Source: Nonomuraea cavernae
GTDB lineage: Bacteria > Actinomycetota > Actinomycetes > Streptosporangiales > Streptosporangiaceae
Length of the DNA stretch: 64,000 nucleotides
Reading direction: 5' to 3'
Assembly: GCF_014646355.1 (NCBI RefSeq)
Contig: NZ_BMNH01000004.1
Span: 124,001-188,000, forward strand
How positions within the stretch are numbered: the first letter of the stretch is position 1; every line of letters begins with the position of its first letter. The notes beneath the pieces were generated by a model. That model was not told the origin of the DNA, did no database searches, and worked only from the letters and a program-made list of their open reading frames with translations. Below, one piece after another: positions 46,056 through 54,531 of the stretch. The position numbers and the translations under genes were made by a program.

Positions 46056-47003
46056 TCAGCCGAGGTTGCCGGCGAGGTGGGGGAAGACCTTGGAGACCTT
46101 GGCGAGCAGGTAGTCGCCGTAGGTGCCGCTGAACGCGCGCAGGTCCTGGCCGTCCCAGCGGGCACGGCCCCCCGGAGAATAGGGCAGGGGCGGCACCTCG
46201 CTGTCCCAGCCGGGGTCGAAGAAGAATGGGAAGCTCAGCCGCTCGTTGCCGCTGAGGTTGCGCACCCGGTGCGGGGTCGACCGGTAGAGGCCGCCGGTGA
46301 GCTTGTCGAGCATGTCGCCGATGTTGCAGACGAACGTGCCGGGCACCGGCGGGGCGTCGATCCAGCCGCGCGAGGTGTGCACCTGGAGGCCGCCGTTGTC
46401 GTCCTGGAGGAGCAGCGTGAGCAGGCCGTAGTCGGTGTGCTCACCCACGCCCCAGGAGTCGGTGTCCGGCGGCGCGGGCGGATAGTGGAAGATCCGGAAC
46501 AGGATGGTCGGATCGGCCGTGTAGCCTTCACGGAAGTAGCCGGCCTCCAGCCCCAGGCTGAGGGCGATGCCCGACATCACCGTCTGGGCGACGCCGGTCA
46601 TCGCCGTGAGGTAGGCGAGCACCGCCTCCCGCAGCTCCGGCACCTGCTCGGGGAACAGGTTGGGGCCGTGCAGCGGCAGGTCGCCCGGCGGCTCCTCGGC
46701 GCCGAAGTAGACGCCCTCCTTGAGGTCGGGACGGCCGGAGGTGAGCTCGCCGCCGACGGGGAAGAAGCCGCGCCAGGCCCGGCCGCCGCGGTCCATCGAG
46801 ATCTCGTTCTTCAGCTCGTCCGGAAGCGCGAAGAACCTCCTGCTCGCCGCGTCCAGCCCGGCGACCAGGTCGGCCGGCACGCCGTGACCCGAGACGTAGA
46901 AGAACCCGTTGTCGCGGCAGGCCGCCCCGATCCGGTCCGCCACGGCGCGGGGGTCACCACCCGTGCGAAGAGGCGTTATGTCGATCACCGGCAATTCGCT
47001 CAC
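46056..47003 (-). CDS. Isopenicillin N synthase-family 2OG/Fe(II) oxygenase
   Basis: 315 residues from the GTG at 47003; an ATG at 47021 would add six. DIOX_N start [20 protein letters not shown] with [19 protein letters not shown]. The jelly roll carries iron ligands His and Asp in [18 protein letters not shown], His in [10 protein letters not shown], and [10 protein letters not shown] with the 2-oxoglutarate Arg and Ser. It probably hydroxylates or oxidises a small metabolite. No biosynthetic cluster adjoins it. Confidence 0.9.
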   Translation of the reverse strand: MSELPVIDITPLRTGGDPRAVADRIGAACRDNGFFYVSGHGVPADLVAGLDAASRRFFALPDELKNEISMDRGGRAWRGFFPVGGELTSGRPDLKEGVYFGAEEPPGDLPLHGPNLFPEQVPELREAVLAYLTAMTGVAQTVMSGIALSLGLEAGYFREGYTADPTILFRIFHYPPAPPDTDSWGVGEHTDYGLLTLLLQDDNGGLQVHTSRGWIDAPPVPGTFVCNIGDMLDKLTGGLYRSTPHRVRNLSGNERLSFPFFFDPGWDSEVPPLPYSPGGRARWDGQDLRAFSGTYGDYLLAKVSKVFPHLAGNLG

Positions 47004-47132
47004 GGCCCCATTGTTCCGCATGCCCGTTGTTCCGCATGAGAGGCGATCGGCGATGGCGAGGCGATCGGCATCGACGCCAGGACCGCGTTGGAGGCACGGA
47101 CTTCTGCAAAACCCTTCTGCAAAGGCCTTCTG

Positions 47133-47202
47133 TTACGGCACCGCCAAGGAGAGCCCAGCCGCCGTTCGTGGCTGGGCGCCTCCAGGGATACGGCCGCTAA
47201 CC
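47133..47202 (+). repeat. 70-nt repeated element, copy A (inverted relative to copy B)
   Basis: Begins TTACGGCAC and ends GGGATACGGCCGCTAACC. Inside, GCCCAGCC (47153-47160) pairs with GGCTGGGC (47170-47177) within an outer GGAG/CTCC stem. Copy B on the opposite strand at 49191-49259 shares both ends and the same fold with base changes in the stem. Function unknown. Confidence 0.75.
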
Positions 47203-47209
47203 GGCGCGT

Positions 47210-47236
47210 GGCCGGGCGCCGTTACGACGCCCGGCC
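47210..47236 (+). terminator. Perfect 9-bp hairpin after copy A
   Basis: GGCCGGGCG, loop CCGTTACGA, CGCCCGGCC. It may terminate a short transcript across copy A or the minus-strand GH16 gene. Confidence 0.5.
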
Positions 47237-47257
47237 AGCCGTCTGAGCGGTCACCCG

Positions 47258-47395
47258 GTCACCACGTCGAGTCACCACGTCGAGTCACCACGTCGAGGCT
47301 GCGACGTGGGTTTCACGACCTGGGGTTCACGACCTGGGGGTCATGATGTCGAGGCCGTGACGTTGGGGTCATGGCGTTGGGGTCAGGACGTTGAG
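47258..47395. repeat. Degenerate tandem repeat at the 3' end of the GH16 gene
   Basis: Three perfect copies of GTCACCACGTCGA (47258-47296), then drifting 13-15-base versions (CACGACCTGGGGTT, GTCATGATGTCGAGG, GTCATGGCGTTGGG). The array reaches just into the last codons of the GH16 gene. Confidence 0.6.
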
Positions 47396-48789
47396 AAGGT
47401 GAACCAGTTGACGTTGACGAAGTCGGCCGGTTGGCCGCTGCTGAACGTCAGGTAGACGGTGTGCGTCCCGGTCACGCCTGAGATGTTCGCCGGGATGGTC
47501 CGCCAGCTCTGCCAGCCCCCTGTGTTGCCCACGGCGAAGTCGCCGATCGGCGTGGCCGTGGGGCTGTCGAGGCGGACCTGGACGAGGCCGCTCACACCGC
47601 CGGCCGCCCCCGAGGCCACCCGGGCCTTGAACTGCCGGGCCGCCACGGTGCCGAAGTCGACCCCGTCGTAGCGGAGCCAGTCGCCGCCCGAGATGCCGCC
47701 GACGTTCTGGCCGCCGCCGGAGTCGGTCGTGGTCTCCACCATCGTCCCCGACTGGGCCTGGTAGCGCTCGGCCTGGATGGTCGAGCGGGCGTCCACGCCG
47801 CCGGGCACGGTCGGCGTGATCGTCGGGGTCGGGGTGGAGCCGGTGCCGCTCTGCCACACCGCCACGTAGTCGACCAGCATCGACCGTCCGGGCACGGTCG
47901 CCGCGGTCGGGGTGCCGAACCCGGCCACCCCATTGGGGAACGCCCCGCCCATGGCCACGTTCAGCAGCAGGAAGTAGCCGGCGTGGCCGGTCATGTTGTT
48001 CCACGTGGCCGCGTCGAACTGCGACTGGTTGACGCTGTGGAACTGCTGCCCGTCCACGTACCACCGGAGCTGGTTGGGGCTGACGCTGCGGTCCCACTCG
48101 AAGCGGTAGGTGTGGAAGGCGGACTGGCAGGTCGAGCCGGGGCAGGCCCGGCTGGCACCGAGGCCATTGGTCTCGTTGCACGGCCCGCCGGGGTTGACGC
48201 CGCAGTGGAGCACAGCCCAGACGGAGTTGAGGCCGTTGACGTTCTCCATGATGTCGAACTCGCCGATGGCCGGCCAGTTCCAGTAGTTGCCCCGGTAGGG
48301 CGAGCCGAGGGCCCAGAACGCCGGCCAGTAGCCGAGGGCGGCGTCGCCGGTCACGTTCGGCATCTGCACGCGGCCCTCGATGCGCAGGATGCGCCCGTCG
48401 GCGGGCTTGAAGTCGCCCCGCCGGGTCTCGATGCGCGCCGACGTCCACTCGCCGGAGCTGCTGCGCTGCGGCGTGATCCGGAGGTTGCCCGAGCCGTCGA
48501 GGCCGAGGTTGGCGGAGTTGGCCGTGTAGTTCTGGATCTCACCGGTGCCCCAGTTGGCGGGGCCGCCCGGGTAGGAGTGGCCGGTGTCGACGATCCAGTT
48601 CGCCGACGAGGGCGCGGATCCCGACGCGCCGTTGAAGTCGTCGGACCAGACCAGTGACCAGCCCGAGGGGGTGGTGGGCACGGCCGCGGAGGCACTTACG
48701 GCGACGTGCGTGAACAGGCCGGTGAGGGTGACCAGCGCCGCGGCCACGGCCGCCAGTCGTCTGCGCCGGGTGGGATTGCCAGCTGTCAT
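47383..48789 (-). CDS. Secreted GH16 beta-glucanase with C-terminal CBM6-type module
   Basis: 468 residues. Signal peptide RRRRLAAVAAALVTLTGLFT to about residue 36. GH16 domain: the catalytic GEFDIMENV motif (E177, D179, E182) with WSLVWSDDFNGASGS at the start and GYFLLLNVAMGGAFP. A Pro/Thr linker (GSTPTPTITPTVPGGV) leads to a carbohydrate-binding module (ARSTIQAERYQAQSGTMVET, GGDWLRYDGVDFGTVAARQF). It would cut beta-1,3 or mixed-linkage glucans outside the cell. AGGAGCAGCG precedes the ATG. Two LacI-type palindromes lie upstream. Confidence 0.93.
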   Translation of the reverse strand: MTAGNPTRRRRLAAVAAALVTLTGLFTHVAVSASAAVPTTPSGWSLVWSDDFNGASGSAPSSANWIVDTGHSYPGGPANWGTGEIQNYTANSANLGLDGSGNLRITPQRSSSGEWTSARIETRRGDFKPADGRILRIEGRVQMPNVTGDAALGYWPAFWALGSPYRGNYWNWPAIGEFDIMENVNGLNSVWAVLHCGVNPGGPCNETNGLGASRACPGSTCQSAFHTYRFEWDRSVSPNQLRWYVDGQQFHSVNQSQFDAATWNNMTGHAGYFLLLNVAMGGAFPNGVAGFGTPTAATVPGRSMLVDYVAVWQSGTGSTPTPTITPTVPGGVDARSTIQAERYQAQSGTMVETTTDSGGGQNVGGISGGDWLRYDGVDFGTVAARQFKARVASGAAGGVSGLVQVRLDSPTATPIGDFAVGNTGGWQSWRTIPANISGVTGTHTVYLTFSSGQPADFVNVNWFTFSTS

Positions 48790-48816
48790 CGCTGCTCCTG
48801 GGGGGAGGGAGGCGGA

Positions 48817-48836
48817 CTGAGAGAGCGCTCTCTCAG
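48817..48836. promoter_or_regulatory. LacI/CelR-type operator 1 upstream of GH16 gene
   Basis: CTGAGAGAGC/GCTCTCTCAG, a perfect 20-bp palindrome around the central GAGCGCTC core used by CelR/CebR-type LacI regulators, about 28 bases before the GH16 ATG. Confidence 0.75.
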
Positions 48837-48922
48837 GCAGATCTGAACACAGAGCTAACCTGGGTGTCAACAAACTGCACTGTCGGCTTGACAGGGCGGT
48901 GAAGCGGGCGCTATCAATGCCG

Positions 48923-48934
48923 GAGAGCGCTCTC
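48923..48934. promoter_or_regulatory. LacI/CelR-type operator 2 upstream of GH16 gene
   Basis: GAGAGCGCTCTC, a perfect 12-bp palindrome with the same core as operator 1, about 100 bases further upstream. Two sites would allow looping or overlap with a promoter. Confidence 0.65.
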
Positions 48935-49190
48935 ATGATCGCGACCCGAGTCGCGCTGGCCGCGCGGCCGACCACCTTCCGCGCCCCGGCGGAGCTCCCA
49001 TGGCGCGTGGCGGTGATCCGCTTGACCCGGTCAGGTGCCGGATGCCGGATGCCCGGATGGCTGTGGCCTGTGGTGTCGTTGTGGTGAAATCGGCCGGTTT
49101 CGCGGGCCGGTCGAAATGGCGCGGGGCCGGTCCGCCGGTGGACGCGATGCCGAACTCACGGTGCGTCGTCGCGGCGGCCGGCCCTGTGCG

Positions 49191-49259
49191 GGTCAGCGGC
49201 CGTATCCCTGGAGGCCCCCGGCCGTGGTCGGCGGGTGGGCCCTCCCGTGCGTGCCGTAA
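49191..49259 (-). repeat. 70-nt repeated element, copy B
   Basis: On the minus strand it begins TTACGGCAC and ends GGGATACGGCCGCTGACC. The stem bases differ from copy A but the GGAGG/CCTCC outer pairing is kept. It points inward toward copy A, with the GH16 gene and its operators between the two. Confidence 0.75.
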
Positions 49260-49366
49260 AAGATGGAACGGCTTTTCAGCGCGGTGCCGAACCAGAAAGA
49301 GCTGCTCGGCCGTGCCGCGCGGGAAAGAGAAAAGAGAAGAAGCGGAACAGGTGGGCTCTCCGCCGG

Positions 49367-50083
49367 TCAGGCCTTTTCGGCCTCGCCGGTGGCCTGTTCG
49401 AGGACGTCCTCGGGGGACGCCTCCAGGTCCTGCTCGGCGTCGGCGCCCGCCTGGGCGGAGGCCTTGTCGAGGCGCACCCAGCTGGTCACGCTCTCCACCG
49501 CGAACAGCACGAACAGGTAGGCCGTGAGCATCGCCAGCACCACCGTGAGCCAGCCGAGCGCCGCGCCCACGCCGATGATCAGCAGCCGCAGCTCCCAGCC
49601 GAGCCCCGCGTAGAACACCCAGACGGGCGGCCAGATGCTCTGCCGCGTGCGGTAGACGGTGTCGTAGGTGTGGTAGCCCACCACGTACACCAGCACGAAC
49701 AGCAGCCACTTCGGCGCGTCGGCGGCGAGCCCCACCACGATGATGGTGAGGAACTCGGTGCCGCGCAGCAACGGCGGAGTGAGCCAGTCGAGCCTGCCCA
49801 GGTGGTCGCGTGGCGCCGTCGGCAGCACGAGCAGCACGACGACCAGCACCGGCAGCAGGAGCGTCGGCCCGGGCCGGAGCACCCCCGAGGCGGCGATCGC
49901 GATGACCGCGACCAGGGCGGCGAGCGTGGCGGGCACCGGCGGCAGCCCCTTGCCGACCTTTCCGGCGACGGCGTTGACGAGGGGCCCGTCGTCGCGGTAG
50001 GCGAGCAGGCGGGCGGTCTGGATGCGCCGGCGCTCCTCGTCGGGGTCCGGCGTGGTGGCGGCGGCCTGCGGCTGGGTGATCAT
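49367..50083 (-). CDS. DUF5941-type membrane protein
   Basis: 238 residues. After a polar start and DDGPLVNAVAGKVGKGLPPV, several hydrophobic segments occur: TLAALVAVIAIAASGVL, LLLPVLVVVLLVLPT, EFLTIIVVGLAADAPKWLLF, LLIIGVGAALGWLTVVLAML. The YHTYDTVYRTRQ segment is conserved in the family that accompanies or is fused to CDP-alcohol phosphatidyltransferases. The ATG overlaps the stop of that gene (ATGA). Function unknown, probably lipid related. Confidence 0.72.
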   Translation of the reverse strand: MITQPQAAATTPDPDEERRRIQTARLLAYRDDGPLVNAVAGKVGKGLPPVPATLAALVAVIAIAASGVLRPGPTLLLPVLVVVLLVLPTAPRDHLGRLDWLTPPLLRGTEFLTIIVVGLAADAPKWLLFVLVYVVGYHTYDTVYRTRQSIWPPVWVFYAGLGWELRLLIIGVGAALGWLTVVLAMLTAYLFVLFAVESVTSWVRLDKASAQAGADAEQDLEASPEDVLEQATGEAEKA

Positions 50084-51588
50084 GCGAGCGACCTCATGAG
50101 GCGTCCGGTGAGGGTGTAGATGGCGGCGACGGTGCCCCAGATCACCAAGGTGAGGAAGGTGATGCGGGCGTCGAAGAGGGCGGCGGTGATCGCGATGGCC
50201 GCGAACCGCTCGCCGATGGGGAACACGATCATCTTGCGGGCCCAGTGGACGGCGCGGAACCGGCCGGCCTTGCTCCACATCTTGAGCAGGCCGCGGATGC
50301 CCTGAGCCCGTTCGACCTTACGGCTCTGCAGCGCCCGGCGCAGCTCCTTGTCGGAGGGCGCGGTCAGCGGCAGCGTGGGCAGCTGACCGGGCGGCTTGCG
50401 GCGGTTGGCGATGCCGAAGGAGAAGTCGAGCAGGTGGCGCACCGACTGCAGGCCGATCGCCGCCAGGGCGAGGATCCAGATGTCGTCGCCGTTGCCCGAG
50501 ACGACCCAGCCGATGGCCAGACCGGCGAAGACGACGTACTCCTTGAAGCGGTCGAACGTCGCGTCGAGCCACGCGCCGAGCACGCCGAACTTGCGGGCGT
50601 AGCGAGCGACCTGCCCGTCCACGCAGTCGAAGACGAACGCGAAGTAGATCAGCACTCCGCCCGCCACCATCCACGGCCGGTCACCGGTCGCGAAGCAGGC
50701 CGCGGCCAGCACGCCCAGCGCGATCGAGATGAGCGTCACCTGGTTGGGCGTCAGGCCGCGCCGGGCCGCCCAGCGGGCGATGAACCGGGAGTAGGTGGAG
50801 ACGAAGTAGGTGGTGAAGAAGCCGTCGGCGCCCTTGACCGCGTTGTCGAGCCGGGCCCGGTCCTCGTCCATGCCGACCATCGCGGCGCCGGCCTCGTCGG
50901 CCTCCTGCTGGGTGGTGACCCTGCGGTAGAAGAGGTCGCGGCGGCCGCGGATGCCCACCGAGACGCCGTTGCGGACCAGGCCGAAGACGATCAGCTGCAC
51001 CAGGTCGTCGTCGGCGCCGAACACGTCGGCCATGCCGGCCAGCTCGCGGCAGGTGGCGGCCAGCGTGGGCGCGTGGCGCGGGCTCAGGTGGAGGGGGCCG
51101 AGCAGCACGGCGTTGGGCCTGGTCACCGCGTGGTGGGCGGTGCCGACGGAGATGATGCGCGACTTGCCGGCGCGCGAACGGATCGGCAGCCCTTCGAGCC
51201 GGCGATCGCTGATCTCGGGCTCGGCCTCGTCGATCGGGACGATGTCGGGCTGAGCCTCCTCGACCGTCTCGGGACGCGGCTCCTTGGCGATGAGCGCCAG
51301 CGCGCCGCGTTTGGTCTTGGTGATCTGGTAGATCAGCTCGTCGTGGATCACGGAGTCGGTGGGGAGGATGAGCAGGCTCTCCGTCGCCGACTCGGCGACC
51401 TCGGCCAGGGCGCGCAGGGCGGCGGCCACGTCGCCCGTGTCGATCGTGGCGGGCCGCGGATCCAGGGAGAGGATCTGGCTGCGCAGCCGCTCGGAGACGG
51501 TGGGACTGCCTGGGAGAACGGCGAGCCTCAGTCCGGTCGGAGCGGTGTCGGGGCCGGGCGAAGAGCCCAGCAGGACCACGCGGGTCAT
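50080..51588 (-). CDS. CDP-alcohol phosphatidyltransferase with N-terminal nucleotidyltransferase-like domain
   Basis: 502 residues. The C-terminal part has the full CDP-OH_P motif: DGQVARYARKFGVLGAWLDA, then TFD, fitting DGx2ARx8Gx3Dx3D, inside several helices. The N-terminal ~220 residues are soluble, with an alpha/beta pattern (RLAVLPGSPTVSERLRSQIL, LLILPTDSVIHDELIYQITK) that recalls nucleotidyltransferases. It would join a CDP-activated alcohol to a polar acceptor to make a phospholipid. AAAGGGAGT precedes the ATG. Acceptor unknown. Confidence 0.85.
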   Translation of the reverse strand: MTRVVLLGSSPGPDTAPTGLRLAVLPGSPTVSERLRSQILSLDPRPATIDTGDVAAALRALAEVAESATESLLILPTDSVIHDELIYQITKTKRGALALIAKEPRPETVEEAQPDIVPIDEAEPEISDRRLEGLPIRSRAGKSRIISVGTAHHAVTRPNAVLLGPLHLSPRHAPTLAATCRELAGMADVFGADDDLVQLIVFGLVRNGVSVGIRGRRDLFYRRVTTQQEADEAGAAMVGMDEDRARLDNAVKGADGFFTTYFVSTYSRFIARWAARRGLTPNQVTLISIALGVLAAACFATGDRPWMVAGGVLIYFAFVFDCVDGQVARYARKFGVLGAWLDATFDRFKEYVVFAGLAIGWVVSGNGDDIWILALAAIGLQSVRHLLDFSFGIANRRKPPGQLPTLPLTAPSDKELRRALQSRKVERAQGIRGLLKMWSKAGRFRAVHWARKMIVFPIGERFAAIAITAALFDARITFLTLVIWGTVAAIYTLTGRLMRSLA

Positions 51589-51731
51589 GACTCCCTTTCG
51601 AGGCGGTGGCGGGGGGATGAAACAACGGGTATTGCGGGGGACAGGCGACAAAGTCTAATGAGAGTTGCGCAGAGCCGCGTCACCCGACGCGTGCCCGTAA
51701 CGAAAAGAGCGCGCGCCCCTAAGATGGACAG

Positions 51732-52466
51732 GTGAGTCTCTACCGTGACGAAGGCGTGGTCCTGCGGACACAGAAGCTCGGCGAGGCCGACCGCATCGTC
51801 ACCGTCCTGGCCAGGCGCACCGGCAAGGTGCGCGCCGTCGCCAAGGGCGTGCGCCGCACCACCTCGCGCTTCGGCGCCAGGCTGGAGCCGTTCACGCACG
51901 TCGACCTGCAGCTCCACGCCGGACGCACGCTCGACGTCGTCACGCAGGCGGAGACGATCAGACCGTACGGCGAGACGCTGGCGGCCGACTACCCCCGCTA
52001 CACCGCGGGCACCGCGATGCTGGAGACCGCCGACCGGCTGACGCACGGCGAGAAGGAGCCGGCGCTGCGGCAGTTCCTGCTGCTGGTGGGCGGGCTGCGC
52101 ACGCTGGCCGACGGGACGCACGAGGCCCGGCTGGTGCTCGACGCCTACTTCCTGCGCTCGCTGGCCGTGGCCGGCTACGCGCCCGCGCTGGAGGCGTGCG
52201 CCAAGTGCCAGGCCCCGGCGATCAGGGCGTTCGCCATCGTGGCCGGCGGCGTGGTGTGCGGCGCCTGCAAGCCGCCTGGCTCGGTCGTGCCGGCGTTCGA
52301 GACGGTCAGGCTCATGACGGCGCTGCTGCGCGGCGACTGGGCGGCGGCCGACGCCTCGGAGTCACGTCACCGCGGCGAGTGCAGCGGTCTGGTCGCCGCT
52401 TATCTGCAATGGCACCTCGAACACGGAATACGCTCTCTGCGACACGTCGAAAGGGAGCCAGCGTGA
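51732..52466 (+). CDS. recO: DNA repair protein RecO
   Basis: 244 residues. OB-fold start [40 protein letters not shown]; then a helical bundle and the zinc site CAKC/CGAC ([19 protein letters not shown]). RecO anneals ssDNA and loads RecA with RecR. GTG start. The stop overlaps the uppS start (GTGA). In many actinobacteria recO lies close to era; here about 39 kb intervenes. Confidence 0.95.
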   Translation: MSLYRDEGVVLRTQKLGEADRIVTVLARRTGKVRAVAKGVRRTTSRFGARLEPFTHVDLQLHAGRTLDVVTQAETIRPYGETLAADYPRYTAGTAMLETADRLTHGEKEPALRQFLLLVGGLRTLADGTHEARLVLDAYFLRSLAVAGYAPALEACAKCQAPAIRAFAIVAGGVVCGACKPPGSVVPAFETVRLMTALLRGDWAAADASESRHRGECSGLVAAYLQWHLEHGIRSLRHVEREPA

Positions 52467-53236
52467 ACGTCCGACCACCGTCCCCGCATCCCTCGGGTGC
52501 GACGCCGCCGCCGATCCCGCGTGACCTGGTGCCCCGGCACGTGGCGATCGTCATGGACGGCAACGGTCGCTGGGCCAAGGCGCGCGGGCTGCCCCGCACC
52601 GAGGGGCACAAGGCGGGCGAGGCGTCGCTGTTCGACGTCATCGAGGGCGCCATCGAGCTGGGCGTCCCCTATCTGAGCGCCTACGCCTTCTCCACCGAGA
52701 ACTGGAAGCGGTCGCCCGACGAGGTGCGCTTCCTGATGGGCTTCAACCGCGATGTGATCCGCCGCCGCCGCGACGAGTTGCACGCGATGGGCGTGCGGGT
52801 GCGCTGGGCGGGCAAGCCGGGCCGGCTGTGGAAGAGCGTGATCGACGAGCTGCGGACCGCCGAGGAGATGACCGAGGGCAACCGCAGGCTGACGTTGCAG
52901 TTCTGCGTCAACTACGGCGGCCAGGCCGAGATCGTCGACGCCGCGGTCAAGCTGGCCGAGGACATCGCGGCGGGCCGGGTCAAGCCGTCGAAGGTGAACG
53001 AGAAGGTCTTCTCGCGCTACCTCGACGAGCCCGACATCCCCGAGGTCGACCTGTTCGTCCGCTCGTCCGGTGAGCAGCGCTTCTCCAACTTCCTGCTGTG
53101 GCAGTCGGCCTACGCCGAGATGGTCTTCCTCAACCGGCTCTGGCCCGACTTCGACCGCAGAGACCTCTGGGAGGCGTGCGAGATCTACGCCAAGCGTGAC
53201 CGGAGATACGGCGGAGCCGTCCCCAACCAGGTCTGA
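52463..53236 (+). CDS. uppS: Isoprenyl transferase (undecaprenyl diphosphate synthase)
   Basis: 257 residues of the cis-prenyltransferase family: the substrate-binding [24 protein letters not shown] region (split as two parts), [38 protein letters not shown] and the C-terminal [24 protein letters not shown] region. It makes the lipid carrier for cell-wall synthesis. GTG at 52463 after AAGGGAGCC; overlaps recO. Confidence 0.95.
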   Translation: MNVRPPSPHPSGATPPPIPRDLVPRHVAIVMDGNGRWAKARGLPRTEGHKAGEASLFDVIEGAIELGVPYLSAYAFSTENWKRSPDEVRFLMGFNRDVIRRRRDELHAMGVRVRWAGKPGRLWKSVIDELRTAEEMTEGNRRLTLQFCVNYGGQAEIVDAAVKLAEDIAAGRVKPSKVNEKVFSRYLDEPDIPEVDLFVRSSGEQRFSNFLLWQSAYAEMVFLNRLWPDFDRRDLWEACEIYAKRDRRYGGAVPNQV

Positions 53237-53265
53237 CGGCCCCGGGCAACGTACGTCGTGGACGC

Positions 53266-53293
53266 TCGGGGGTGTACTCAGGTACACCCCCGA
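53266..53293 (+). terminator. Perfect 12-bp hairpin between uppS and YceI gene
   Basis: TCGGGGGTGTAC, loop TCAG, GTACACCCCCGA. It is either the recO-uppS terminator or an operator for the YceI gene, which starts 53 bases later. Its short loop and symmetry fit both. Confidence 0.6.
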
Positions 53294-53346
53294 GGGACAC
53301 TCAGCACGATTCCCCGATGCGGCCCCGATCGCCTAGCGTGACGTAC

Positions 53347-53883
53347 ATGAAGGGCACAGAGGCATCTCACGCGCATCCGTCCACCGAGCCGGGGCCTGGC
53401 GTCTACCGCCTGGATCCGGAGGCCACGGAGATCACCTTCGGCACGCGTCACCTCTTCGGCCTCCTGCCGGTGCGCGGCTCGTTCGCGCTGGACCGCGGTG
53501 AGGTGCGCGTCGCCGAGCCCCTCACCGAGTCGACGGTGGACGTGGTGATCAGGGCGGGCAGCGTCGACACCGGCCTGCCGGTGCGCGACGGCAAGGTCAG
53601 GTCGGCGGTCTACCTCGACGTCGCCGCCCATCCCGAGATCATCTTCCGGGCCCGCGCCGTCGAACGCGCGGCCGACGGGACCCGCGTCCCCGGCGAGCTG
53701 ACCGTGCGCGGCGTGACCGGGCCCACGGTGCTCAGTTTGACCTACCTCGTCGCCGAGGGCAGCACGCTGCGGGCCCGGGCCGAGGCCACCGTCGACCGCT
53801 ACGCCTTCGGCCTGACCCGGGAGAAGGGCATGACCGGCCGTTACTTCCACCTCGTCTTCGCGGTCACCGCGACCGCGATGTGA
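53347..53883 (+). CDS. YceI family protein
   Basis: 178 residues of the lipocalin-like YceI fold: GVYRLDPEATEITFGTRHLF, then LVLDRG-like SFALDRGEVRVAEPL, HPEIIFRARAVE and TGRYFHLVFAVTATAM. YceI proteins bind long isoprenoid lipids. Sitting two genes after uppS, which makes a long isoprenoid, may be meaningful. No signal peptide. Confidence 0.88.
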   Translation: MKGTEASHAHPSTEPGPGVYRLDPEATEITFGTRHLFGLLPVRGSFALDRGEVRVAEPLTESTVDVVIRAGSVDTGLPVRDGKVRSAVYLDVAAHPEIIFRARAVERAADGTRVPGELTVRGVTGPTVLSLTYLVAEGSTLRARAEATVDRYAFGLTREKGMTGRYFHLVFAVTATAM

Positions 53884-53912
53884 CCCGGCCCGCCGCGCGC
53901 CCGGACGGGGGG

Positions 53913-54461
53913 TCAGGCGCGGCGGCGGGCACGGTAGGCGGCCACGTGCATGCGGTTGCCGCAGGTGCGGCTGTCGCAGTAGACGCGGGAGCGGTTGCGC
54001 GACTCGTCGACGAAGACCCGCTCGCAGTCGGGGGCCGAGCAGGTGCGCAGCCGCTCCCACTCGCCGTCGACGATCAGGTGGGCCAGGGCCACGCCGCAGT
54101 CGGCCGCGAGGTGCTCGGCCAGGGTCGCGTCGGCGGCGAAGTAGTGCATGTGCAGGGGGTGACCGTCGTGCTCGGTCAGCCGGGGGGTGATCCGGGTCTC
54201 CGACAGCATCGCGTTGAGCAGGCGCACGGCGGTCGGCTGGTCGGGGGCGGTGAAGACACGGTGGAAGGACTCGCGCACCAGCCGCACCTGCCCGAGGTCG
54301 CGGGTGGTGAGCGTGTCCACGCCGCTGACCTCGCGTGACCGGGTGAAGGACTGCAGGTCGGCCAGGCCGGCTAGCTCGTCGCCGCCGCCGGTCGAGGGGG
54401 AGGTGTTGACCAGCTCGACGACGGTGGCCAGCGCGTGCGCCATGTCATGGCCAAACAGCAT
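53913..54461 (-). CDS. CGNR zinc finger protein (ABATE domain)
   Basis: 182 residues. The N-terminal ABATE domain (ATVVELVNTSPSTGGGDEL and following) precedes the C-terminal CGNR zinc finger: CSAPDCERVFVDESRNRSRV, then YCDSRTCGNRMHVAAYRARR with Cys and the CGNR motif. It is a probable stress-linked DNA-binding regulator. AGGAGTC precedes the ATG. Divergent from the EamA gene, 70 bases apart, which it may control. Confidence 0.92.
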   Translation of the reverse strand: MLFGHDMAHALATVVELVNTSPSTGGGDELAGLADLQSFTRSREVSGVDTLTTRDLGQVRLVRESFHRVFTAPDQPTAVRLLNAMLSETRITPRLTEHDGHPLHMHYFAADATLAEHLAADCGVALAHLIVDGEWERLRTCSAPDCERVFVDESRNRSRVYCDSRTCGNRMHVAAYRARRRA

Positions 54462-54531
54462 GTTGACTCCTGTCGGGACCGGTTCTAGCGTGGTCGCAGC
54501 GTATCTCTAGCCACGGCCGTCGGGGGGTTCC

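Larger units (their letters stand above)
47004..47382. other. Gene-free stretch between oxygenase and GH16 gene
   Basis: It holds the 70-nt repeated element (copy A), a perfect 9-bp hairpin at 47210-47236 and a degenerate tandem repeat (47258-47395). No gene was seen; the plus-strand reading frame across it is not convincing. Confidence 0.45.
48790..49366. other. Upstream region of the GH16 gene: operators and copy B
   Basis: This 577-base region has no gene. It holds two palindromic operators (48817-48836, 48923-48934) and, further out, copy B of the repeated element (49191-49259, minus strand). Confidence 0.5.

Noticed and set aside
48933..49709. 258-residue minus-strand frame across copy B of the repeated element
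   Set aside because: It overlaps the DUF5941 gene in another frame and has no recognisable domain. A short peptide in both copies is mentioned as an option in the finding instead.
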